64,000 nt of DNA. It comes from Chitinophagales bacterium (GTDB lineage Bacteria; Bacteroidota; Bacteroidia; Chitinophagales; UBA8649). Below the pieces are notes generated by a model, which searched no databases, was not told the origin of the DNA, and saw nothing but the letters and a program-made list of their open reading frames with translations. Below are positions 1 to 8,729 of this stretch, piece by piece (the stretch's first letter is position 1; every line of letters begins with the position of its first letter). A program made the position numbers and the translations under genes. The DNA is taken from NCBI GenBank assembly GCA_020635995.1, contig JACJYS010000006.1, forward strand, positions 124,001 to 188,000, written 5' to 3'.

Positions 1-42
1 TATCTTGATATAATAGATGCCTTTGAACAGTTTGAAAATTAG
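1..42 (+). CDS. Possible 3' end of a gene cut by the window edge
   Basis: From the first base, one frame stays open for 13 codons (ending FEQFEN) and then hits TAG. It could be the tail of a protein that begins outside the window. The piece is too short to identify and could equally be chance. The next 235 bases hold no open frame that I trust. Confidence 0.18.
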   Translation, partial: YLDIIDAFEQFEN

Positions 43-204
43 TAGGAATATATACTTATGCCAAGCTATATTTTTTCTTGTAAACTTGTTCGCATCAACC
101 TGCGTTTTCATTGTTCATCCTCTGGACGCAACGAAAACTTAGTTGTTCTCTACTATCTTTCTTTCCGTTCCATTTGTGGTCAGCTTTTGGGACTCCCCAT
201 ACCC

Positions 205-249
205 TTTGCCAAGTTTTGATTTGTGTGTCGGTTGGTGCGACTTGGCAAA
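205..249. repeat. Inverted repeat in non-coding DNA
   Basis: The 9-bp arm TTTGCCAAG at 205-213 is matched by CTTGGCAAA at 241-249, and a smaller AATGC-GAA-GCATT palindrome follows directly. It sits in a gene-free stretch (43-277) left of a decayed insertion sequence. It could be a terminator-like hairpin or part of an intergenic repeat; there is no T-tract after it. Function unknown. Confidence 0.35.
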
Positions 250-277
250 TGCGAAGCATTCACGAACACCAATAATT

Positions 278-357
278 GAAATATAAGAGTCGTGAGTAAT
301 TGTATGGTTTTAGCGTTGCATTATTTCCGTTTCTTGTTTTCTATCTTTTTAATCGCT
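278..357. repeat. Long direct repeat, left copy (80 bp)
   Basis: These 80 bases recur at 844-924 with only one inserted G and one C/T substitution. The copies lie exactly outside the two inverted ends of the insertion element between them, so they read as a very long target-site duplication. The left copy carries a detached duplicate of the last codons of the rhuM-like gene. Confidence 0.85.
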
Positions 358-740
358 CCTGACTTGTACCTTTTAGTGCGGAGAGAATTTTGGCTATTAA
401 TTTGGTCATTTTATCGTTTGGAAGAGCTTTTATATTGATGATTTTATTGGTTGCATGATTGAGTAACTGACTTTTTTATATTTTTTAATGGAAATACTGG
501 TTTGTAGTTCTATATGCTTTGATACTACCAATGCCATAAAGCAGATAAGTAATGTAGTTTTATAGGCTCTTCCTAAAAATGGAATATGGGGCGTGTTTGT
601 AAGTTGTTTTTGGATATAAAATCCTGTTCTATCTCTTATAGTTCGTGATAACGCTCTATAATGGTGTTATTATCAGCGATTGATTCGGGTAAATTGGTAT
701 AATTTGCTTTTGATGCGGTGGTAATAACCCTTATTTTCAT
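341..740 (-). pseudogene. Transposase remnant, IS1634/IS4-like DDE family
   Basis: Reading the minus strand from ATG at 740 gives MKIRVITTASKA, which resembles the start of Bacteroidota IS1634-type transposases. The frame then jumps into a C-terminal region. In two frames, interrupted by stops, one reads QDFISKNNLQTRPIFHF and then LICFMALVVSKHIEL, typical of the conserved C-terminal part of the family. The final frame runs across the inverted repeat to a TAG at 341. The central catalytic region is absent. Family assignment rests on recalled sequence similarity and should be confirmed against ISfinder. Confidence 0.65.
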
Positions 741-843
741 CACACAAAAATAGCCTTAGTGCGGTAAAAATAACCTAAAAAAATATTAAAACACTGATTA
801 TCAATACTTTAAAAACGCACTAAATTTATTGGGTACAAGTCAG
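358..843 (-). mobile_element. Decayed, internally deleted IS (IS1634/IS4-like)
   Basis: The element is bounded by 14-bp inverted repeats: TCCTGACTTGTACC at 357-370 and its reverse complement at 832-845. A further TTTAGTGCG motif lies just inside both ends. It is about 486 bp long and contains only the start and the end of a transposase, so most of the gene is gone. Flanking 80-bp direct repeats look like the target duplication. Long duplications are known for some IS1634-family elements (IS1549 is the precedent), which fits the transposase assignment. The element is certainly inactive on its own. Confidence 0.7.
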
Positions 844-924
844 GAAATATAAGAGTCGTGAGTAATTGTATGGTTTTAGCGTTGGCATTATTTCCGTTTT
901 TTGTTTTCTATCTTTTTAATCGCT
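844..924. repeat. Long direct repeat, right copy (81 bp)
   Basis: Right partner of the 80-bp repeat at 278-357. It begins where the IS ends and runs 37 bases into the 3' end of the rhuM-like gene, whose stop codon is at 888-890. This copy is continuous with the gene, so it marks the original target sequence; the left copy is the duplicate. Confidence 0.85.
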
Positions 925-1890
925 TTTTCAAAGTCGCCTTTACCAATTGTTTTCTGTTGGTTTTCTTTGAATTTTTCGTATTCGCATTCAGCATTTGCTT
1001 TTCCCAATTCGTGGGAGATGCTTCCTGCATTGTTCAATATTTCCCTGTCGTTGAGTGTCAAGAAACCATTTAATTTTTCAATCCAATTTTTCATATACAT
1101 TGGCACTCTCCGCTGTGCTTGTCCTTGTGCATAAATCAGATATTGTTCCACCAAATTGTTCAAAGCGGATAATTCTTCTTCGTTCAAATAATTCTTTGCA
1201 ATGGAAACATCCGTTTTTCGGATTTGAGTACCTCTCCAAGTGGTCAAGCCCATATTCTTTTTTGAACTGTCGGATCGTTCGCTTATAATTTCTGCTACCG
1301 TTTGTCCTGTAATTGCCCAATGCAGTTTATTTTGAACGGTTTTGAAAAAATCAATGCCTAATGTCCAAAGTAGGGTCATAATCAACACTTGTGGCGTAAA
1401 TGTCCGTGATTTTTCGGTAAAACCGTTTTTCGGAAGTACGAATATCTTGTATTCGTCTTTCTAATTCTTCAAAATAGTCAAATGGCAAATCGGGATTTTT
1501 CAGGCGTTCGTCATCTAAAACAAACCCTTTTACAATGTATTCTCGTAAATGTTGGGTTGCCCATTGCCTGAATTTGGTTGCAATATATGATTTTATACGG
1601 TATCCGACCGAAATGATAGCATCAAGATTATATAAAACCTGCTTTCGTTTTACCTCTCGGTTTCCCTCTTGTTGAACTATTAAGAATTCCTTAATAGTTC
1701 GATTTTCTTCCAATTCGCCCTCCTCAAAGATGTTTTTAAGGTGCATATTGATATTGGGAACAGAAGTCTGAAACAACTCCGCCATCAATTTTTGGGTTAG
1801 CCAAACGGTTTCGTCCTGAAAACGAACGTCCAACTTTGTTTCTCCATTTTCTGTTTGATAAATAACTATTTGAGATTGGTTTTCTTCCAT
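888..1890 (-). pseudogene. RhuM-family protein gene, broken by one frameshift
   Basis: Two minus-strand frames together make one RhuM-family protein of about 333 residues. The first (1351-1890) carries the N-terminal part with TVWLTQKLMAELFQ and DAIISVGYRIKS, and stops after DPTLDIRH. The second (888-1388) continues with FFKTVQNKLHWAITGQT and MGLTTWRGTQIRKTDV to the usual C-terminus. Removing one A from the AA at 1353-1354 on the plus strand restores a single frame reading DIRHDFFKTVQNK, which matches the expected spacing. RhuM proteins have no settled function and are often found beside restriction systems or mobile DNA. The break may be real decay or a one-base sequence error. The gene lies against the decayed IS at its 3' end. 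Confidence 0.8.
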
Positions 1891-1901
1891 TTTGTTCGCT
1901 G

Positions 1902-2195
1902 TTAATTGTCTTTTAAATAAGGTTGTAAGAGTTCGTCAACACCCGAATCAATAGGTTTAGAGTTTATCAAATTACTTAAGAACCTAACGTTGGAAACTTC
2001 TTTTGGAATATAGGAGCTTTTAATCTTGGGAATATCCTCTGACTTATAAAATCGTAAAGATTCTTTTGCTAATTCGTAATTGAATTTTATTTCATTAACT
2101 CTTTCTACATCAATGCCCAATGTTGAATAAACTAAAAGATGTAGCTTCTCTTTTTGTTTTGGAAAGTCATCAAGTTTATCACTGATTTTTTTCAT
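1902..2195 (-). CDS. Small hypothetical protein upstream of rhuM-like gene
   Basis: This encodes 97 residues, mostly charged and helical, beginning MKKISDKLDDF and ending LLQPYLKDN. I recognise no family. It lies 11 bp upstream of the rhuM-like gene on the same strand, so the two may be co-transcribed. The frame stays open for 26 more codons upstream of the ATG (to about 2273) and those codons would encode a hydrophobic segment, but no ATG, GTG or TTG starts it. The gene may therefore be the truncated C-terminal part of a small membrane protein. Confidence 0.45.
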   Translation of the reverse strand: MKKISDKLDDFPKQKEKLHLLVYSTLGIDVERVNEIKFNYELAKESLRFYKSEDIPKIKSSYIPKEVSNVRFLSNLINSKPIDSGVDELLQPYLKDN

Positions 2196-2444
2196 TAAAT
2201 CAATAATGCTTAATCCTGCAACACTTGTGTTTACGAGAATTGAAACAATGATAATTTCTATATCATTTATTCGTTATTTTAAAATTTATTGATTAAAAAC
2301 ATAAAAGACCATGGATATTTTCATTATGCAGTAACACCCCACCCTATCAAGATTAAAGTACGTCATGCTATTACCCTAAAAAGATAAAACAGTATATCAT
2401 TTGTAGTGAAGGTTTTACCACTCACTTTAATAGCAGACCAACTA

Positions 2445-3683
2445 CTACTCTGCCACAACATCCTGCTCTACTTTCTTGCTCTTGGCAAAATCAAACAGCA
2501 TAGTAAAACGCATGGTGTTGTCTAATGGGTTTCTTTGGCTTGATGTAGGTATATTGTAAGCAAAATTTAACTGAAATACAGAGTATTTAATTCCTAATCC
2601 TGCCGATAAAAATCTTCTTGCTCCTTTACTTGGTGGCTCATAAAAATATCCCAAACGAGCCATAAATAGCTTATTGTATTCGTATTCCATTCCCACTCCT
2701 ACGGTAAACTCACTTATTTCTTCTTTAAAACCTCCCGGTGCATCGCCCCAAGAAGTAAATATGGCTGCCGCACTTGATTTTTCTTTATAATCAGGTATGC
2801 CATTACCATCTTTATCATATTCTGGTTTAATCACTTTATTTTGTTGAGAAGCATTAGGGTCAACATATAATTCACTTGGTGCTATAGGCGTAGGCACTAA
2901 TAATTTATTGAAATCGGTATATATACTTACTTTGTTATACTTATCTATTTGCACCTCTGCCCCCACTCCTACTGCAAAATTTGCCGGTATAAAATCTTTG
3001 TAAGAAGCACTTCTATTGTAAGACATTTTACTACCCATATTAGTTAATGCCAATCCCCAGTTTATTTTAGCTCCTTCTATATTTTTTACTTTTAAAGGGT
3101 TGGTATGAAACATAGATAAATCTGCTCCAAAAGCATGGCTTACAAATTTATCTGTAGAGGTAGAAACCGCACCTAAGTTTGAATAAATGTATCTCATTCC
3201 TATAGCTAAACTATAACGCTTAGTAAGCTGGCGAGCATAATTTACATCAAATGAAAACTCATTTGGTCTATCTTGGTTAAGATTCTCGCCAAGTTCATTG
3301 GTAAACTGAATATTACCTAAGCTAAAGTAACGCAATGATGCTGCAATGGTTTGTTTTTCTTTTATTTTATAGTAGCCCACTAAATCTGCCATGTAAACAT
3401 CTGTAGCTATACCTCTAAGCCAAGGCACAAAAGTAACCGCCACGCCAAAATCTGTTTCAATAAAAGCTAAACGAGAGGTATTTGTAAATACAGCATTTGC
3501 ATCGGGACTAACACCCATTCCTGCATCTCCTAAAGCTCCTGTTCTGGCATCTGGGTTTACTCTTAAAAAAGGTACTGCTGTTGTTATGGCTAAAGTATTG
3601 CCGTCATTACTTTGTATTTGAGCTTGAAGCAAGCCAACCACAGAAACAAACACAGCACTTATACTTAAAATTATTTTCTTCAT
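2445..3683 (-). CDS. porV: Type IX secretion outer-membrane protein PorV (LptO)
   Basis: PorV is a FadL-like outer-membrane beta-barrel that carries type IX cargo from the translocon to the PorU sortase. The 412-residue product starts with a signal peptide (MKKIILSISAV, cleavage near LLQA-QIQ). It has the early PFLRVNPDARTGALGDAG stretch characteristic of PorV, a periodic barrel pattern, and an aromatic C-terminal strand region before a lysine-rich tail. Length is normal for the family. It follows porU on the same strand with a 9-bp gap, the usual porU-porV order, and has no obvious promoter of its own. The identification is secure from sequence and context. Confidence 0.93.
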   Translation of the reverse strand: MKKIILSISAVFVSVVGLLQAQIQSNDGNTLAITTAVPFLRVNPDARTGALGDAGMGVSPDANAVFTNTSRLAFIETDFGVAVTFVPWLRGIATDVYMADLVGYYKIKEKQTIAASLRYFSLGNIQFTNELGENLNQDRPNEFSFDVNYARQLTKRYSLAIGMRYIYSNLGAVSTSTDKFVSHAFGADLSMFHTNPLKVKNIEGAKINWGLALTNMGSKMSYNRSASYKDFIPANFAVGVGAEVQIDKYNKVSIYTDFNKLLVPTPIAPSELYVDPNASQQNKVIKPEYDKDGNGIPDYKEKSSAAAIFTSWGDAPGGFKEEISEFTVGVGMEYEYNKLFMARLGYFYEPPSKGARRFLSAGLGIKYSVFQLNFAYNIPTSSQRNPLDNTMRFTMLFDFAKSKKVEQDVVAE

Positions 3684-3692
3684 ATTATTATG

Positions 3693-6600
3693 TTATCGCA
3701 AAATTACTAATTTTTGAAATTCTTGTGCAGAAAAACCGTTTTCTCCTTTTACTTTTACTTTGTAAATATACACACCTTTACCAATTAAATCACCATAATC
3801 ATCTAATCCATTCCAAGTTATCTCATTTGGATTAACGTTATAGCCTTCACTCATAACGGTTTGGTTTATGTTTTTTATTACTTTGCCCGATATGGTATAT
3901 ATCTGCACATTAACATCTAACATCTCGCCCGGGCGGTTGTGCTGAAATATAAAAGACGTATGTGTGGTAAATGGATTGGGGTAATTAAATACATTTTTTA
4001 AAGCCAGCTCAGCAGAAGATGCCACTACAAATTCTGTATATCCTTCACCGGGATTATTATGTACGTCCCACGCCTTTACTCTTACGCTATATCTACCGTC
4101 ATCTAACTTATTGAATGGATATTCTACATTTCCTTTAGTAAAATCATCTAAAGTGGCTTCGTAAAATTCATTTAATAAATACTGCTCTTGCGTATTTTCG
4201 TTAAGTAAACCTACTATATCGTGCCCTACTCCATTCCCTACCGTATTTATACCGCTTATATCTTCAAGTTTTACCAAAAGTGTTGGTTTTTCATCTGTTA
4301 AACCTCCAAATGCAAAAGTAGTATCGTTTATATACACATCTACTATGGGTCCTTTATCATCGGCTAATATAGTGTCGGAAGTTCCACCTACATAAAAATC
4401 GTAAGTGTAGCCATGGGCGTCTGTTGTAGCTCCTGTATTATGAGCATAATAAGTTATTTTTCCTTTGTCAAAAGCATAATTTATATCCTTAGGCACAATA
4501 AACTCAAAAGAAAATTTACCACCGATAACGCTTGCTTTACCTTTAAACAATATTTTGTTTCTCAACTCAAAATTAGCCACTTGGCTTCCTCCATTTCCTA
4601 CATCTTGCCCTTTGGTTTGATATTCTCCTATTTTATCAAAAACTGTGGGATAAATAACACCATTAAAATTGCTCAATAAATTGCCACCTAAATTATGTAC
4701 TTCGCCTTCTATTTTTACTCTTTCTAATGCTTTAAGTGTGTCTAACTGCACATTAATGGGTACGCTATTTACTTTTGTAGTTATCACATCATATTTTGGA
4801 TAAGCTAAAGTAAGTGCGGGGTCTCCTAACAGTACAAATTTTCTATTATTGGTAGATTGTGCTGCCGTATTTTTAGCTTGCATTATTATTTCTCCAAGCG
4901 TAGGTTTTCTTCCATTTATATCTTGAAATAAGAAATCTAATATTTCACTATTCATCAAGAAATTTTCATAAGCATAAACTACCCTTGTAGTAGTAAATAG
5001 TGCTATAGCTCCACCTTTTTCGTTGGTAATTAAACTTTCTCCTGCCGAGTGGAAATCTACATCGTCATAAGAGCTAAAATCGCAAGTAGCAGTTATAAAT
5101 AATGGTAAATTATCTATATTATCTAAAGCTCTTATATCTTCTATATTAAAAACTCTTTCTTGAGACCAATTTTTAGGACCACCGTGCCCTGTATAGTTTA
5201 TTAAAAAAGCTCCTGTTTTTATTTTACGCAGTATAGCATCATTTACCGTAGGGTATCTATCGCCACCGGCAGCATTTTCTTGGGTGTATGCGTCTAAATA
5301 TATTTTATCAAAATTATAATAATCCTTATCTTCTATAGATGTTAAAGCCGTTAGCTGCTCCACTTGATTAAAGTGCAAATTATTATCCTCATCATCGGCT
5401 ACGAAACACAAGTTATTTCGCCAATCTTTCATAGTATTGGCGGTATTGTAGTTTATAATTTTATCTACTACTCCTTTAGCTTGGTTAATATCATCTATTG
5501 GCAGTCTTCCTATGGCTATATCAAGTCTATTGCTATTGTTGGCTACTTCTATATTTTCTCCTTCACTATCATCTAAATATCCAAAATAATCGTCTGTACA
5601 ATAAGATTCTATTTGCGAAAAGCTATTATAACTTTCATAAGTAGGCACTATATTTTGACCTTTGCCCAGTTTATCTTTATAATCAAAAGAAGCATCGCCA
5701 AAAAACAAAGCATATTTTGGCATATCCTGCTGATTAGTAGCTCTGTCGTAAAACATTTTAAAGAAATTCCTAATTGCCGTTATATCTTGCTCTCCGGAAG
5801 AAAATTCGTTAAATATTTTTTGAACATCTACCACTGCTACCGTCAATCCATTATCTCTATGAAAATTGGCTAATCGGTTGGCTTCGCTTAAAAAGTCATT
5901 ATTGGTAATTATAAATAAATCTTGCTGGTCTAAAGCATGCAAATTTTGGTTAGATACATTGCCCTCAAAATTTGGTGTAGAAAAATTAGACGAAGCAGTA
6001 TTTACCGCCACAAATTCTCTTAGCGTATCCATACTTACTTTTATAGCATAAGTACTGCCACTAAGTGTTCCATTTATTTTTTTAATGGCTGTGCCTCTTG
6101 TTACGTCCCATATTTCTGTAGCATTATTAGCATTAGCTATATTGTATTGCGTATTTTGCCCCAAAGCATCTGCATTTCTAAACAGCAGTTGGTCGCCTGC
6201 CAAATTTATATTTGCTTTAGCTATTACTTTTATATAATCTAAAAAACCTGTGGCTTGTTGGTCTGAACTTGAAAAAACTATTTCAAAATTATTTGTTGAA
6301 CTTAAATTTTTACTGTAATTTTTTAAAGCATCTTTAGCTGCGTCCGGATAATTGCCACTGCCTACTGCGTTTGTATAAACATCATCCCAAAATGCACCAT
6401 TATTATTAATGGTAAACTTTGATTGATTGCTACTTGAATGAGCTAAAACTCTTATACTAATATTTGCGTTGGTACTACTATTTATATTAGGTATATTTAT
6501 AGTAGCCGTTTGGGTATTGTTATAATTATTTAGTTTAGTACCAAACCATTCTCTTCCCGAACCCATAGTTGCCGGTAGTTCGGTATATATTACATTATTA

Positions 6601-7508
6601 ATTTCTTCTTCAAAAACGCCTAAAAAATCGTAAGTGTTAGCTGTAAAAGAGGTAGAACTTATGCTTTGCTGAGTAGGCATAAAACCTCCCGAACCTCTAT
6701 TTGTAGTAATAAAATATCCCGCTTTTTCGGTAAAATAATTGGCAGTATAGTTATAGGTAGAGTTTTGATATTGCCAAATATTGGGTCCTTTAGCATAAAA
6801 CAGCACATAATCGCCTTGCTCCCACACGCCATTATTATTTTGGTCTTTTATTTTAAGCTGAATTTCTTCTATATCATCTACTTTAAATGCACTATTGGCT
6901 TCTGGCAGTAATCCCATAGCTTGACCAAAAACGCCAAAACTGTTAAAATTAATATTGCCGTTTGTTATATTATTAGTAGTTAAAAATTCATGGTCTATTT
7001 TGTAAATACCATCGTTGGCTACATTTATTTTATACCAGCTCCCCGAAGCTAAAATACTATTTGGCTTTGTAGATTTTGCTCCTTTAGGCTGGTTAGTATA
7101 ATTTGATTGCACATCTACAGAATAAGAAACTAATTTTTCAATTTCTCCTGTAATAGGATTTATTCTTAAAGGGCAAAAACTAACCGAAGCGTAATTTTCT
7201 TTCTTAATACTTACTACATCTGTTTTAAAAAAAATATTAGATTTTAAGCCCGTTTTATCTATATTCTGATTATTAAATTTTTCAAATTGCAAATCATTAA
7301 AACTTACATTGGCATTATTTCCGTTTATAGAATACGTTTTAGTAATAAAAGGTACACTATTATTGTCAATTGCAGCTTCTTTAAAACTTTGCTGATATGA
7401 CTTAGTGTTAGGATTATAGGTCTGCAAGCTCCAATTAATAAGTTCAGAAACTTGCTGAGCATAAGAAAACCCTAAAAGCGAAAAAAATAAAAATAGTACT
7501 TTATACAT
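3693..7508 (-). CDS. porU: Type IX secretion sortase PorU
   Basis: PorU is the surface C25 (gingipain-like) cysteine peptidase that cleaves the C-terminal signal of type IX cargo and attaches it to a lipid anchor. The 1271-residue product has a signal peptide (MYKVLFLFFSLLGFSYAQQ), a long N-terminal beta region, and a C25 domain with catalytic His775 in NYTGHGGPKNW and Cys809 in TATCDFSSYDD. It ends in a domain resembling the cargo signal itself (YPNPFTTHTSF and a terminal KLVILR). I chose the ATG at 7508; the frame is open 18 bases further, but only with a TTG that would place non-signal residues first. It probably forms an operon with porV. Confidence 0.94.
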   Translation of the reverse strand: MYKVLFLFFSLLGFSYAQQVSELINWSLQTYNPNTKSYQQSFKEAAIDNNSVPFITKTYSINGNNANVSFNDLQFEKFNNQNIDKTGLKSNIFFKTDVVSIKKENYASVSFCPLRINPITGEIEKLVSYSVDVQSNYTNQPKGAKSTKPNSILASGSWYKINVANDGIYKIDHEFLTTNNITNGNINFNSFGVFGQAMGLLPEANSAFKVDDIEEIQLKIKDQNNNGVWEQGDYVLFYAKGPNIWQYQNSTYNYTANYFTEKAGYFITTNRGSGGFMPTQQSISSTSFTANTYDFLGVFEEEINNVIYTELPATMGSGREWFGTKLNNYNNTQTATINIPNINSSTNANISIRVLAHSSSNQSKFTINNNGAFWDDVYTNAVGSGNYPDAAKDALKNYSKNLSSTNNFEIVFSSSDQQATGFLDYIKVIAKANINLAGDQLLFRNADALGQNTQYNIANANNATEIWDVTRGTAIKKINGTLSGSTYAIKVSMDTLREFVAVNTASSNFSTPNFEGNVSNQNLHALDQQDLFIITNNDFLSEANRLANFHRDNGLTVAVVDVQKIFNEFSSGEQDITAIRNFFKMFYDRATNQQDMPKYALFFGDASFDYKDKLGKGQNIVPTYESYNSFSQIESYCTDDYFGYLDDSEGENIEVANNSNRLDIAIGRLPIDDINQAKGVVDKIINYNTANTMKDWRNNLCFVADDEDNNLHFNQVEQLTALTSIEDKDYYNFDKIYLDAYTQENAAGGDRYPTVNDAILRKIKTGAFLINYTGHGGPKNWSQERVFNIEDIRALDNIDNLPLFITATCDFSSYDDVDFHSAGESLITNEKGGAIALFTTTRVVYAYENFLMNSEILDFLFQDINGRKPTLGEIIMQAKNTAAQSTNNRKFVLLGDPALTLAYPKYDVITTKVNSVPINVQLDTLKALERVKIEGEVHNLGGNLLSNFNGVIYPTVFDKIGEYQTKGQDVGNGGSQVANFELRNKILFKGKASVIGGKFSFEFIVPKDINYAFDKGKITYYAHNTGATTDAHGYTYDFYVGGTSDTILADDKGPIVDVYINDTTFAFGGLTDEKPTLLVKLEDISGINTVGNGVGHDIVGLLNENTQEQYLLNEFYEATLDDFTKGNVEYPFNKLDDGRYSVRVKAWDVHNNPGEGYTEFVVASSAELALKNVFNYPNPFTTHTSFIFQHNRPGEMLDVNVQIYTISGKVIKNINQTVMSEGYNVNPNEITWNGLDDYGDLIGKGVYIYKVKVKGENGFSAQEFQKLVILR

Positions 7509-7533
7509 TTTTAAAAATTGGCACAAAACGGAA

Positions 7534-7541
7534 CAAAAGTA
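7534..7541 (-). promoter_or_regulatory. Candidate -7 box for porU-porV
   Basis: On the minus strand TACTTTTG, a perfect match to the Bacteroidota -7 consensus TAnnTTTG, ends about 25 bases before the porU ATG. A TTTG lies about 24 bases upstream of it, slightly further than the usual -33 spacing. Confidence 0.35.
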
Positions 7542-7661
7542 TAGGTTTTTGTGCTTTTAGTTTAACAAACGAAGGCAATTTGCAATTATTGCATTCATAA
7601 AAATAAAATTGAAATAATTTTTCAGTTACAAAATACGTTATATATTCGCACGTTCAATACA

Positions 7662-8672
7662 ATGTTGAATTTTAGTAGATTATTTATATTATTTATAGCC
7701 TTATTCCAATTTGCTATAGCCCAGCAAGTAGAATTTAGCCAGTTTTATGCCGCTCCTCTGCATTTAAACAATGCTTTGGCGGGTATATCTTATGGTCCAC
7801 GGGTGGCTATTAACTACAGAAACCAGTGGCCAGAGCTGGGCGATGGTCCTAATGGCGGTTTTGTTACTTATAATGTAAGCTACGATCAACATATAGAAAA
7901 ACTACACGGAGGCGTAGGCGTTCAATTTACATCAGATAGAGTTTCTAATAATAAAATAGTATTAAATACGGTTAGTGCTATGTATTCCTTTCAAATAAGA
8001 GCTTCTAAAAAGTTTGGTATAAAACTCGGACTTGGCGGCTCGTATAATCATAGATATATTAATTGGTACGATATGCTTTTTTACGACCAAATAAATCCCC
8101 TTTCAGGATTTTATCAAAGTATAGGTGTACCCAATGCCACTACAGAAATACCTCCGGGAAATTTTAACAAACACTTTTTTAATGCTAATACGGGTATTGT
8201 ATTTTTCTCTAACAAATATTATGGTGGCATAGCAGCACATAATTTAGTGCCGGAAAAAGATTATTTTGGCAATAGCACCAATAGAACAAGATTAGCCATA
8301 AATGCAGGTGCATTTTACAAATTAGGAAAAGGCTACCAAAAAAAATATTGGATTTCGCCACAAGTTTTATATACCTATCAAAACAATTTTAATCAAATTA
8401 CCGTAGGTAGTTTAGTAGGATATGATTTTATTTACTTAAGTTTGTGGATGCGACATACTATAAATAACTTTGATGCCGTTATAGGAGGTATAGGATTTAA
8501 AAAGAGCGTTCTTCGGTTTGGTTATACATTTGATATTAATGTATCTCCATTAAAAGGGACAGCAGGCTCACATGAGTTGAGTTTTGTGTTTAATTTTACC
8601 AAAGAAGAGAGTTCTTTAAACCCTAAATCGGTACAATCATTTTTAGCTTGTCCATTTTATTTAGACTTTTAA
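7662..8672 (+). CDS. Type IX secretion membrane protein, PorP/SprF family
   Basis: The 336-residue product has a signal peptide ending FAIAQQ, followed by the family's hallmark start EFSQFYAAPLHLNNALAGI and YRNQWPELG. The rest is an outer-membrane beta-barrel pattern with alternating aromatic strands. PorP/SprF proteins serve type IX secretion and gliding, and SprF-type members handle secretion of specific adhesins such as SprB. Bacteroidota genomes often hold many paralogs, so the exact partner cannot be told from sequence. It is divergent from porU (153 bp between starts) and 57 bp upstream of gldJ, which supports a role in the core system. Confidence 0.88.
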   Translation: MLNFSRLFILFIALFQFAIAQQVEFSQFYAAPLHLNNALAGISYGPRVAINYRNQWPELGDGPNGGFVTYNVSYDQHIEKLHGGVGVQFTSDRVSNNKIVLNTVSAMYSFQIRASKKFGIKLGLGGSYNHRYINWYDMLFYDQINPLSGFYQSIGVPNATTEIPPGNFNKHFFNANTGIVFFSNKYYGGIAAHNLVPEKDYFGNSTNRTRLAINAGAFYKLGKGYQKKYWISPQVLYTYQNNFNQITVGSLVGYDFIYLSLWMRHTINNFDAVIGGIGFKKSVLRFGYTFDINVSPLKGTAGSHELSFVFNFTKEESSLNPKSVQSFLACPFYLDF

Positions 8673-8729
8673 GTTGGATTTTAAAAAAAATGTTATAAAT
8701 TAGCACACTTCTAATAAAAATAGAAAAAA

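Noticed and set aside
888..1388. A separate 166-residue gene
   Set aside because: Its codons continue the RhuM protein of the frame at 1351-1890 after a one-base shift, so it is the second half of one broken gene.
7509..7526. Longer N-terminus for PorU
   Set aside because: The extra six residues start with TTG and would put polar residues ahead of a good signal peptide; the ATG at 7508 is better.
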